NCBI GenBank assembly: GCA_023391905.1 | Contig: JAEWAD010000090.1 | Span: 1 to 5,744 of the forward strand | DNA from: Pseudomonadota bacterium | GTDB taxonomy: Bacteria; Pseudomonadota; Alphaproteobacteria; Rhizobiales; Kaistiaceae | Length of the DNA: 5,744 nt | Direction of reading: 5' to 3' | The notes under the pieces: model-generated | What the model saw: the letters and a program-made list of their open reading frames with translations, nothing else | The model's database searches: none | Told to the model about the DNA's origin: nothing | Shown here: positions 1 through 5,408 of the stretch, one piece after another | How positions within the stretch are numbered: position 1 is the first letter of the stretch | Layout: each line of letters starts with the position of its first letter | Made by a program: the position numbers and the translations under genes

Positions 1-2
1 GC

Positions 3-1103
3 TCAGGCCGCGGCCGTCAGGGCTGCGCTGGCGTCCGTCACGGCAGGCGCGAGCTTGGCCATCGGCTTCGTCTGGAAGGCGGTCACGGAACCGAGCGCCT
101 GCAGGTCGAAGCAGGCATAGTTCATGCCGCCGCTGTCACGGATGTAGAGGCGGCGACGGTCGAGGTCGGTCAGGCTGGTCCAGCTGGTCGACTCGGTCGG
201 GATCGTGGTGATCTCGTGTCCCTCGACATGGAGATGGCCGCTGCCCTGATTGGGCGGATCGATCGTGATGCCGCGCGGACGATCGAAGTTGTTCATGATG
301 TGCGCGACCATCTGAACGGCCTTGTCGGCATCGGTCTGCTTCTCGGCGAACTGCGCGTAGTAGGCAGCGCGGATGAAGCGATCCACCGACGTGTCCGTGC
401 CGGGCAGACCCGCCTTGGCGATGCCCGAGCCGGGCTGCGCCACGTCAAATCCGTTGAACTGGCCCGTCGAGTGATCGACGTTGTTCAGGAAGGCGTAGTT
501 GTTGAGATTGGTCAGGTGCCACGAGAACTGCGGCGCATTGGTCATCACGCCGACCGGGTTGTCGTAGACGGTGCGAACACCTTCGTGGAACTCGATCACC
601 AGGCTCGCGCCGGTCGTGTCATGGACCGAATAGTGGAAGGGCATCGGGATGTTGCCGAGGATCGGCACCGGCGCGAGCAGCACAGCCTGCTTGTCGAGCG
701 CTGCCTTCACTTCGGCGACGGTGGCGAACTGGCCGAGCACCCAGGCGCCGAGATCCTCCGCCGCCAGAGCGGCCTCGCTCGCGTCGACCGGCGCCTGCGG
801 ACCGGCGGCCTTCGGATAGGACTGGACCGAGAAGGTCAGGCCGGCGTCATTGAGACCCTCGATGACCTTGAGGTCGCCGGGCGCGATGCCCTTGCCGGGA
901 GCCGGCGGCACCGTCGGCATGGTGACGGCGACGACGGCGTGGCGCATCTTCCACTCGAGCGCGGGATGGCCCTCGACCGTGGACGACAGGGCGAAATCGC
1001 GCGGGAACAGCGAGATCAGGTAGGGCAGCTCGATGCTGAGTTCGAGCGTCCGGCCCAGATAGGCGCGGTCGGCTGCGTCACGATAGAGAAGCGATGTGCA
1101 CAA
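3..1103 (-). CDS. Choloylglycine hydrolase / penicillin V acylase-family linear amide hydrolase (Ntn hydrolase)
   Basis: This 366-residue protein looks like a member of the CBAH/PVA family (MEROPS C59), which cleaves linear non-peptide amide bonds such as those of conjugated bile salts, penicillin V or, in some Gram-negative members, acyl-homoserine lactones. The start chosen is the TTG at 1101-1103. It follows GGGGGA on the minus strand (1112-1117, 8-base spacing) and places Cys at residue 2, so Met removal would expose the N-terminal nucleophile. Visible family marks are Cys2 in MCTS, GRTLEL with Arg18, LND around Asn85, VMTNAP with Asn189, a DRF with Arg242, and the C-terminal TSWTSLTDL segment. 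Position 21 is Glu where characterised bile salt hydrolases have Asp. The length is near the family's usual 320-360. No signal peptide is visible with this start, so it is probably cytoplasmic. The frame stays open upstream to an ATG at 1313, but those 70 residues resemble no family sequence. The gene is divergent from aguB. Family assignment is firm; substrate is unknown. Confidence 0.85.
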   Translation of the reverse strand: MCTSLLYRDAADRAYLGRTLELSIELPYLISLFPRDFALSSTVEGHPALEWKMRHAVVAVTMPTVPPAPGKGIAPGDLKVIEGLNDAGLTFSVQSYPKAAGPQAPVDASEAALAAEDLGAWVLGQFATVAEVKAALDKQAVLLAPVPILGNIPMPFHYSVHDTTGASLVIEFHEGVRTVYDNPVGVMTNAPQFSWHLTNLNNYAFLNNVDHSTGQFNGFDVAQPGSGIAKAGLPGTDTSVDRFIRAAYYAQFAEKQTDADKAVQMVAHIMNNFDRPRGITIDPPNQGSGHLHVEGHEITTIPTESTSWTSLTDLDRRRLYIRDSGGMNYACFDLQALGSVTAFQTKPMAKLAPAVTDASAALTAAA

Positions 1104-1111
1104 AGCGATGA

Positions 1112-1117
1112 TCCCCC
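1112..1117 (-). promoter_or_regulatory. Ribosome-binding site deciding the TTG start of the amidase
   Basis: On the minus strand this reads GGGGGA, within a longer G-rich run, and ends 8 bases before the TTG at 1103-1101. It supports TTG-TGC (Met1-Cys2) as the true start over the upstream in-frame ATG codons. The match to the anti-Shine-Dalgarno sequence is moderate, so the catalytic Cys2 is the stronger argument. Confidence 0.55.
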
Positions 1118-1272
1118 GCCCCTGACGGAGCTTTCTTCCAATGGCCCCTAGGATGGGCCGACCAATCATGTGCGCGGAGAGTAGCCTCGCGCATTCGACA
1201 GGCGCCAGCATTATCTCGCAACCCATGCAACTGTGACGCAGGGTGGTAAATCCGTGGTTGTACGCCGCCTCA

Positions 1273-1286
1273 ACGCCGGCCGGCGT
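1273..1286. repeat. Perfect 14-bp palindrome, candidate operator
   Basis: ACGCCGGCCGGCGT equals its own reverse complement over 14 bases; the next pair outward (A1272/C1287) does not pair. It lies near the middle of the divergent region, 113 bases before the aguB start and about 170 from the amidase start. Perfect dyads of this length in divergent promoters are often bound by dimeric regulators, but in DNA this GC-rich a chance GCCGGC-type palindrome is also plausible. No regulator family is assigned. Confidence 0.4.
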
Positions 1287-1399
1287 CGTGCGGGGACGCA
1301 TCGACAGGGCCAACTCCCTGGTCGACTTGACGATCGGCGGAGGATCGCGCCCTATCGGACTTCCCTCATTCGCCTCGCCCTTCCGGAGAAGGATCGATC

Positions 1400-2290
1400 A
1401 TGCGCCAGGTCACCGTCGCCGCGACGCAGATGGAATGCGACTGGGATCGCCACGGCAACGTCGCGCGCGCCGAGAGGCTCGTCCGGCGGGCCGCCGCCGA
1501 TGGCGCCAACATCATCCTGGTCCAGGAGCTGTTCGAGACCCCCTATTTCTGCCAGGACCAGTTCCACGATCACTTCAACCTGGCCCAGCCCTTCGACGGC
1601 AACCCGCTGATCGCCCATTTCGCCGGGTTGGCGGCCGAGCTCGGCGTCGTCCTGCCGGTCAGCTATTTCGAGCGCGCCGGCCAGACCGCCTATAACAGCA
1701 TCGCCATCGTCGACGCCGATGGCGGCGTGCTCGGCAACTACCGCAAGAGCCACATTCCGGATGGGCCCGGCTATACGGAGAAGTTCTATTTCTCGCCCGG
1801 CGACACCGGCTTCCGGGTCTGGCCGACGCGCTTCGGCAACATCGGCGTCGGCATCTGCTGGGATCAGTGGTTTCCGGAAAGCGCGCGGGCGATGGCGCTC
1901 GCCGGCGCCGAGATCCTGCTCTATCCGACCGCCATCGGCTCGGAGCCGCAGGACGCCTCGCTCGACTCGGCGGCGCACTGGCAGCGCGTCATGCAGGGCC
2001 ATGCCGGCGCCAACCTGATGCCGCTGGTCGCCTCCAACCGGATCGGCACGGAGCGCGGCCTCAACGGCACCGAGATCACCTTCTACGGCTCGTCCTTCAT
2101 CGCCGATCCGACCGGCGCCAAGGTCGCGGAGGCGGATCGCAGCAGCGAGACGGTGCTCACCGCCACCTTCGACCTCGACGCGATCGCCCATCAGCGCCGC
2201 TCCTGGGGCGTGTTCCGCGACCGCAGGCCGGAGCTCTACGGCGCCCTGACGACGCTCGACGGCCGCCATCGGCACGCCAGCGCCGGCTGA
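1400..2290 (+). CDS. aguB: N-carbamoylputrescine amidase
   Basis: AguB hydrolyses N-carbamoylputrescine to putrescine, CO2 and ammonia, the last step of the agmatine deiminase route to putrescine, in the cytoplasm. The 296-residue length is normal for this branch of the nitrilase superfamily. The Glu-Lys-Cys triad is visible: Glu43 in VQELFETPYF, Lys116 in YRKSHIPDGPGY, and Cys153 in GVGICWDQWFPE. A further conserved Glu127 sits in YTEKFYF. The FETPYFCQ, GPGYTEKFYF and SRAMALAGAEIL-like stretches are typical of AguB and separate it from other nitrilase-family amidases. The ATG follows a strong GGAGAAGGA site with a 6-base gap, and the protein begins directly with the family's first beta strand (VTVAATQM). 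The partner gene aguA is on the same strand about 2 kb downstream, separated by two opposite-strand genes, so aguB is probably transcribed on its own. No missing residue or frameshift is seen. Confidence 0.95.
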   Translation: MRQVTVAATQMECDWDRHGNVARAERLVRRAAADGANIILVQELFETPYFCQDQFHDHFNLAQPFDGNPLIAHFAGLAAELGVVLPVSYFERAGQTAYNSIAIVDADGGVLGNYRKSHIPDGPGYTEKFYFSPGDTGFRVWPTRFGNIGVGICWDQWFPESARAMALAGAEILLYPTAIGSEPQDASLDSAAHWQRVMQGHAGANLMPLVASNRIGTERGLNGTEITFYGSSFIADPTGAKVAEADRSSETVLTATFDLDAIAHQRRSWGVFRDRRPELYGALTTLDGRHRHASAG

Positions 2291-2384
2291 GAGAACCGCG
2301 AGGGAGGCTGGCGGCTGACGATGGCCGACCGAGCGACGACGGGCATCCGGCCACCCCCGGGGCGCCCGGCCGTCCCGGCTGGCG
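2291..2384. other. Convergent gap between aguB and the alpha/beta hydrolase gene
   Basis: This 94-base gap lies between the 3' ends of two convergent genes. It is very GC-rich, and the only hairpin I find is short: CCGGG/CCCGG at 2357-2369 with a 3-base loop and no T-run on either strand. I cannot identify an intrinsic terminator with confidence; termination may be Rho-dependent. Confidence 0.35.
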
Positions 2385-3215
2385 CTACCCCTTCACGAAG
2401 GCAAGCAGGTCGGGATTGATGATATCGGGATGGGTGGTGCACATCCCGTGCGGCAGTCCCTTGTAGACCTTGAGCGTGCCGTGCTTCAGCAGCTTGGCCG
2501 ATTTCAGCGCGGAATCGGCGATCGGCACGATCTGGTCGTCATCGCCGTGCATCACCAGAACCGGAACGTCGATCGCCTTCAGATCTTCCGTGAAGTCGGT
2601 CTCTGAAAACGCCTTGATGCAGTCATACTGCGCCTTGGCGCCGCCGATCATGCCCTGTCGCCACCAATTGTCGATCACGCCCTGGCTGACGACCGCGCCC
2701 GGACGGTTGAAGCCGTAGAAGGGGCCGGTCGGCACGTCCTCGTAGAATTGCGCCCGATTGGCGACGAGCGCCGCGCGAAACCCGTCGAACACCTCGAGCG
2801 GCAAGCCTTCTGGATTCTTGTCCGACTTCACCATGATCGGCGGCACGGCGCCGATCAGCACGGCCTTGGCGACCCTGCCCGGCCGGGCGCGGGCGACATA
2901 GCGCGCGACCTCACCGCCACCGGTCGAATGACCGATATGCACCGCGTTTCGGATATCCAGGGCCTCGACCAGCTCGATCACATCGGCGGCGTAGGTGTCC
3001 ATCTCATTGCCCGTCGCGGTCTGCGTCGACCGGCCATGGCCGCGCCGGTCATGCGCGACGACGCGGTACCCCTGGCCGAGGAAGAACAGCATCTGGTTGT
3101 CCCAGTCATCACCGCAGAGCGGCCAGCCATGGTGGAAGACGATCGTCGGCGCGTCCCTGGCGCCCCAATCCTTGTAGAAAATCTGGGTGCCGTCCTTCGT
3201 CGTGATCATGCTCAT
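2385..3215 (-). CDS. Alpha/beta hydrolase, cofactor-free (non-heme) chloroperoxidase / aryl esterase type
   Basis: The 276-residue product matches the length and layout of bacterial cofactor-free haloperoxidases, alpha/beta-hydrolase-fold enzymes that act as esterases and, with a carboxylic acid and peroxide, as perhydrolases. It starts MSMITTKDGTQIFYKDWG, the usual opening of this group. The oxyanion-loop motif HHGWP is at residues 28-32, RGHGRS follows, and the nucleophile elbow GHSTGGGE gives Ser97. The acid is an Asp near 227 in HGDDDQIVP, and His256 is in LPHGM. The triad is therefore complete. The frame is open 59 codons further upstream, but the ATG at 3215 is preferred: AGGGAG on the minus strand (3223-3228) sits 7 bases before it and the N-terminus matches the family. 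The gene is convergent with aguB and lies 238 bases downstream of the HAD gene on the same strand. No signal peptide is visible. The physiological substrate cannot be read from sequence, and a link to polyamines is not supported. Confidence 0.9.
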   Translation of the reverse strand: MSMITTKDGTQIFYKDWGARDAPTIVFHHGWPLCGDDWDNQMLFFLGQGYRVVAHDRRGHGRSTQTATGNEMDTYAADVIELVEALDIRNAVHIGHSTGGGEVARYVARARPGRVAKAVLIGAVPPIMVKSDKNPEGLPLEVFDGFRAALVANRAQFYEDVPTGPFYGFNRPGAVVSQGVIDNWWRQGMIGGAKAQYDCIKAFSETDFTEDLKAIDVPVLVMHGDDDQIVPIADSALKSAKLLKHGTLKVYKGLPHGMCTTHPDIINPDLLAFVKG

Positions 3216-3453
3216 GATGCGACTCCCTGAGGCGGGGCGACGGGATCGCCGCCCTCGAACAACCAACCCATTTTTCGTCAGAAGGTTCTCGAACGAGCCC
3301 CGGCACTCCGCGCGCAGGCTTCCAGGCCGGGCAGGCGATTGAAGCGTCCAATCCGGCCACCAGCAAGGACTGCCCCCCCCGCCGCGCGACAATCCCGCGC
3401 CCGATCACCCAGAATTGATGACGGGTTCCACCCGGGCGGAAAGGCGTCGATCG
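3216..3453. other. Gap between the HAD gene and the hydrolase gene
   Basis: These 238 bases separate two minus-strand genes and should carry the end of the HAD transcript and possibly a promoter for the hydrolase. A small CGGGT/ACCCG hairpin with a 3-base loop (3422-3434) lies about 20 bases past the HAD stop codon but has no T-run. A run of eight C sits at 3373-3380. The stretch around 3270-3290 is the most AT-rich part (CATTTTTCG) and could hold a -10 element, but I find no convincing pair of hexamers. No RNA gene or additional coding sequence is recognised. Confidence 0.4.
3223..3228 (-). promoter_or_regulatory. Ribosome-binding site deciding the hydrolase start
   Basis: The minus strand reads AGGGAG, 7 bases before the ATG at 3215-3213. 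A second in-frame ATG two codons later (3209-3207) would have a 13-base spacing, which makes the first ATG the better start. Confidence 0.6.
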
Positions 3454-4161
3454 CTACGATCGCGTATCCAGAAGATCCTGCAACTTGCTGATATCGCTGA
3501 TGACATAGTCGGCATAGGGCGAGAGTTGCTCAGCTGTCAGGAAGCCGCTCTCGACGGCGATCCCCATGACACCGGCGGCGCGCGCCGCATGCATGTCGTG
3601 CAGCGTATCGCCGATCAGGGCGGTCTCCTCCGGCCGGTAGCCGAAGCGCTCCATGAAGGCGATGATCTGGCCCGCCTCCGGCTTGCGGCCATGGCCGGAA
3701 TCATAGCCGATGATCGCCTCGAACCAGTGCGCGAGACCGAGGCGCTCGCATTGCGCGCGGGCGCCCATCTCGGAATCGTTGGTGATGACGCCGAGCTCGT
3801 ACCCCTCCGCCTTCAGCGCCTCGAAGACCAGCCCCGGCGCGCCGATCGGCGCCGCCGCGTGCAATGTCGCGTCATGCAGGAGGCCACGCAGCCGCGCGTC
3901 GAATGCCGCATCCTCGGCCGGCAGGCCGAGGGCCACGGCCCAGAGCGGGCTGAGATCCGCGACCGAGCTGCCGATGAAGGGCGAGTCGGGGATCAGCGAG
4001 CCGAGCTCAAGGTCATAGCCGACGATATCGGCGAGCCGTCCGGCGACGATCGAATCGCCATCTGCCAGCGCGGCGATGACCGCGCCGGTCGCGGTGTTCC
4101 AGGTCTTGGCGAAGTCGAGAAAGGTCCCGTCCTTGTCGAACAGGAGGGCGCGCAGCGGCAT
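3454..4161 (-). CDS. HAD-superfamily hydrolase, phosphoglycolate phosphatase-like
   Basis: This 235-residue protein is a haloacid dehalogenase-type phosphatase. All four motifs are visible: motif I LLFDKDGT with nucleophile Asp9 and acid/base Asp11, motif II VITND with Thr127, motif III Lys160 in GHGRKPEAG, and motif IV IGDTLHDMHAA with Asp185 and Asp189. The long insert between motifs I and II is consistent with an alpha-helical cap of the type found in phosphoglycolate phosphatase (Gph) relatives, so a small phosphorylated metabolite is the likely substrate. The identity of that substrate is not determined. The ATG at 4161 gives the standard spacing to motif I; upstream only a weak GGA lies 7 bases away, and 28 further open codons upstream resemble no family sequence. 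The gene is divergent from aguA across 104 bases. The hydrolase gene follows on the same strand after 238 bases, too far to assume an operon. Confidence 0.88.
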   Translation of the reverse strand: MPLRALLFDKDGTFLDFAKTWNTATGAVIAALADGDSIVAGRLADIVGYDLELGSLIPDSPFIGSSVADLSPLWAVALGLPAEDAAFDARLRGLLHDATLHAAAPIGAPGLVFEALKAEGYELGVITNDSEMGARAQCERLGLAHWFEAIIGYDSGHGRKPEAGQIIAFMERFGYRPEETALIGDTLHDMHAARAAGVMGIAVESGFLTAEQLSPYADYVISDISKLQDLLDTRS

Positions 4162-4265
4162 GGCTTGATCCGTCGGAGGTCCTTGGTAGCGTGGGTGTAG
4201 CACGACCGGGCCGGCGAGGCATTCCCGCCCCGCCGGACGGCCCACGAGGTTAACAAGACGCTACC
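4162..4265. promoter_or_regulatory. Divergent regulatory region between the HAD gene and aguA
   Basis: These 104 bases separate two divergent starts. They contain a 9-bp inverted repeat at the two sides, a 6-bp inverted repeat in the middle, a GGAGGT on the plus strand (4175-4180), and a short open frame of 20 codons. The aguA ATG itself has no good ribosome-binding site: GAGG at 4246-4249 is 16 bases upstream, too far for normal use. I see no convincing -35/-10 pair; the only AT-rich patch is GTTAACA at 4249-4256, within 17 bases of the start. Confidence 0.5.
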
Positions 4266-4266
4266 A
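4184..4266. repeat. Nested inverted repeats flanking the aguA start
   Basis: TGGTAGCGT (4184-4192) and ACGCTACCA (4258-4266) are perfect 9-base reverse complements separated by 65 bases. The right arm ends on the A of the aguA ATG. Centre-to-centre spacing is 74 bases, close to seven helical turns. Inside lies CCGGCG (4211-4216) / CGCCGG (4231-4236) with a 14-base loop, whose centre (4223.5) nearly coincides with that of the outer pair (4225). The arms could be operator half-sites, or pair in the aguA mRNA and occlude its start codon. Confidence 0.5.
4191..4253 (+). CDS. Possible 20-residue leader peptide upstream of aguA
   Basis: A GTG at 4191 opens 20 codons ending at TAA 4251-4253, 12 bases before the aguA ATG. 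A perfect GGAGGT (4175-4180) lies 10 bases before the GTG, slightly long but usable spacing. The peptide would contain four Arg and five Pro, including APPD at residues 13-16; PPD is a known ribosome-stalling tripeptide relieved by EF-P. The frame lies in the leader of a gene for an arginine-derived substrate and precedes a start without its own good ribosome-binding site, so translational coupling or attenuation is conceivable. Short Pro/Arg-rich frames are also frequent by chance in GC-rich DNA, and no transcript start is known, so this is tentative. Confidence 0.25.
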   Translation: MGVARPGRRGIPAPPDGPRG

Positions 4267-5369
4267 TGGCATCGACGCTGACGACCCTGCCCCGCGACGA
4301 CGGATTCCGCATGCCGGCCGAGTGGGAGCCGCATGCCGGAACCTGGATGATCTGGCCGGAGCGGCCCGACAATTGGCGCCTCGGCGCCAAGCCGGCGCAG
4401 GCGGCGTTCGCCGCTGTCGCCGCCGCGATCGCGGAGGCCGAGCCGGTGACCATGCTGGTCTCGGCCGCCCAGTGGGAAAACGCCCGCCAGCGCCTGCCCG
4501 CGACCGTCCGCCTGGTCGAGGCCACCACCAACGACGCCTGGTGCCGCGACACCGGCCCGAGCTTCGTCACCGATCCCCGTGGCCGCCTCCGTGGCAATGA
4601 CTGGCGCTTCAACGCCTGGGGCGGTTTCGAGGGCGGCCTCTATTCGCCCTGGGACCAGGACGATCGCGTCGCCGCCAAGATCCTCGAGATCGAGCAAGCC
4701 CCACGATACCGCGCGCCGTTCGTCCTCGAGGGCGGCGCCATCCATGTCGACGGCGAAGGCACACTGCTGACAACCGAGGAATGCCTGCTCAACCCGAACC
4801 GCAATCCCGGCCTGTCGCGTGCCGAGATCGAGGCGGAACTGGGCGCGCGGCTCGGCGTGGAAAAGACGATCTGGCTCGGGTCCGGGCTCTTCAACGACGA
4901 GACGGACGGACACATCGACAATCTCGCCTGCTTCGCCCGGCCCGGCGTCGTGGCGCTGACCTGGTGCGACGACCCGAACGATCCGCAATACGAGATCTCG
5001 CGCGATGCCCATGCGCGCCTGTCGGCTGCCACCGACGCGCGCGGCCGCGCTCTGGAGATCGTCAAGCTTCCCATGCCGGGCCCGCTCTTCATGACCGATG
5101 AGGAAGCGAGCGGGATCGACGCGGTCGAGGGCAGCGCCGAGCGGCGCGGCGGCGGCCGGCTCGCCGCGTCCTACGCCAATTACTACCTTGCGAACGGGCT
5201 CGTCGTGATGCCCCTGCTCGATCCGAAGACGGATGACGCGGCGCTTGAAATCCTCGGCCGGCTGCACCCGGATCGCCGCGTCGTCGGCATCGCCGCCCGC
5301 GAGATCCTGCTGGGCGGCGGCAACATCCACTGCATCACGCAGCAGCAACCGGCCGGCAGGCCCGGCTAA
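4266..5369 (+). CDS. aguA: Agmatine deiminase (agmatine iminohydrolase)
   Basis: AguA converts agmatine to N-carbamoylputrescine and ammonia, the first step of the pathway completed by AguB. The 367-residue protein belongs to the peptidylarginine deiminase-like (PAD_porph) family and has its normal length. Diagnostic stretches run in order: GFRMPAEWEPHAGTWMIWPER (broken here as residues 13-33), NDAWCRDTGP with Asp95, NAWGG, the VLEGGAIHVDGEGT block with Glu155, ETDGHIDN with His216, and GGGNIHCITQQQP with the nucleophile Cys356 near the C-terminus. The covalent-amidino Cys, His and acidic residues are therefore all present. The ATG at 4266 leaves the usual short N-terminal lead before GFRMPAEW; an in-frame ATG at 4311 would remove conserved GFR. 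The start lacks a well-placed Shine-Dalgarno sequence and sits directly against the arm of an inverted repeat, which suggests regulated or coupled translation. It is divergent from the HAD gene and convergent with the LuxR-type gene. Confidence 0.96.
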   Translation: MASTLTTLPRDDGFRMPAEWEPHAGTWMIWPERPDNWRLGAKPAQAAFAAVAAAIAEAEPVTMLVSAAQWENARQRLPATVRLVEATTNDAWCRDTGPSFVTDPRGRLRGNDWRFNAWGGFEGGLYSPWDQDDRVAAKILEIEQAPRYRAPFVLEGGAIHVDGEGTLLTTEECLLNPNRNPGLSRAEIEAELGARLGVEKTIWLGSGLFNDETDGHIDNLACFARPGVVALTWCDDPNDPQYEISRDAHARLSAATDARGRALEIVKLPMPGPLFMTDEEASGIDAVEGSAERRGGGRLAASYANYYLANGLVVMPLLDPKTDDAALEILGRLHPDRRVVGIAAREILLGGGNIHCITQQQPAGRPG

Positions 5370-5373
5370 CAGC

Positions 5374-5396
5374 CGAGCCGGGCGTCCCGAGGCTCG
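5374..5396. terminator. Hairpin between convergent aguA and regulator genes, possible terminator
   Basis: CGAGCC (5374-5379) pairs with GGCTCG (5391-5396), and GGG (5380-5382) with CCC (5386-5388), leaving a CGT loop and a two-base GA bulge. The hairpin begins five bases after the aguA stop and lies in the 39-base gap between convergent genes, where a bidirectional terminator is expected. No T-run follows on either strand, so it may only slow polymerase or protect the 3' end. Confidence 0.4.
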
Positions 5397-5408
5397 CCGA
5401 AAGGCCGG

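Larger units (their letters stand above)
1104..1399. promoter_or_regulatory. Divergent intergenic region between the amidase gene and aguB
   Basis: These 296 bases lie between two divergent genes and must hold at least the promoter of each. I see no convincing extra gene. Candidate promoter elements are weak. For aguB there is TTGACG at 1327-1332 followed by CCTATCGG near 1351-1358, but the spacer to the best -10-like hexamer is 18 to 20 bases. For the amidase there is a GATAAT -10-like hexamer on the minus strand (1210-1215) without a good -35 at normal distance. The region also has a perfect 14-bp palindrome (1273-1286) and a small GGCCC...GGGCC inverted repeat at 1143-1159 in the amidase leader. 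The aguB ribosome-binding site, GGAGAAGGA, is at 1385-1393. Confidence 0.5.

Noticed and set aside
216..1151. Open frame of about 311 codons on the plus strand opposite the amidase
   Set aside because: The repetitive Arg/Asp/Val/Gly-rich translation is typical of a complement frame, and the opposite strand encodes a convincing Ntn hydrolase.
1101..1313. N-terminal extension of the amidase as a signal peptide or lipoprotein leader ending IIALC
   Set aside because: The extension lacks a continuous hydrophobic core, and Leu at the -1 position before Cys does not fit a lipobox. The TTG start with Cys2 explains the Cys better.
1327..1358. TTGACG...CTATCG as the aguB promoter
   Set aside because: The -35-like hexamer is good, but the spacer to the -10-like hexamer is 18-20 bases and the -10 match is poor, so it is noted only within the intergenic entry.
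1352..2275. Open frame of about 307 codons on the minus strand opposite aguB
   Set aside because: It is antisense to the complete AguB sequence, has shadow-type composition and no recognisable domain.
2357..2369. CCGGG/CCCGG hairpin after aguB as an intrinsic terminator
   Set aside because: The stem is only five pairs, there is no T-run, and such short GC hairpins are common in this DNA.
2383..2389. Partial copy (CGCTACC) of the aguA repeat arm near the hydrolase stop codon
   Set aside because: It matches only seven bases, overlaps a coding end and has no partner arm nearby; chance is the simplest explanation.
3373..3380. Run of eight C residues as a phase-variation tract
   Set aside because: It lies in a non-coding gap well upstream of the hydrolase start, not within a gene or between promoter elements; it could be ordinary sequence or a base-calling error.
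3216..3392. 59-residue N-terminal extension of the alpha/beta hydrolase
   Set aside because: The family normally starts at MSxITTKDG, a well-spaced AGGGAG precedes that ATG, and the extension is low-complexity Arg/Gly/Ser-rich sequence.
3422..3434. CGGGT/ACCCG hairpin after the HAD gene as a terminator
   Set aside because: The stem is five pairs with a 3-base loop and no T-run on the minus strand, so the evidence is too weak to call.
3993..5348. Long open frame on the minus strand opposite aguA (about 450 codons)
   Set aside because: It lies antisense to a clear agmatine deiminase, is rich in Arg, Ala, Gly and Asp as expected from GC-rich antisense frames, and shows no family motif. Its 3' end runs out of frame into the HAD gene.
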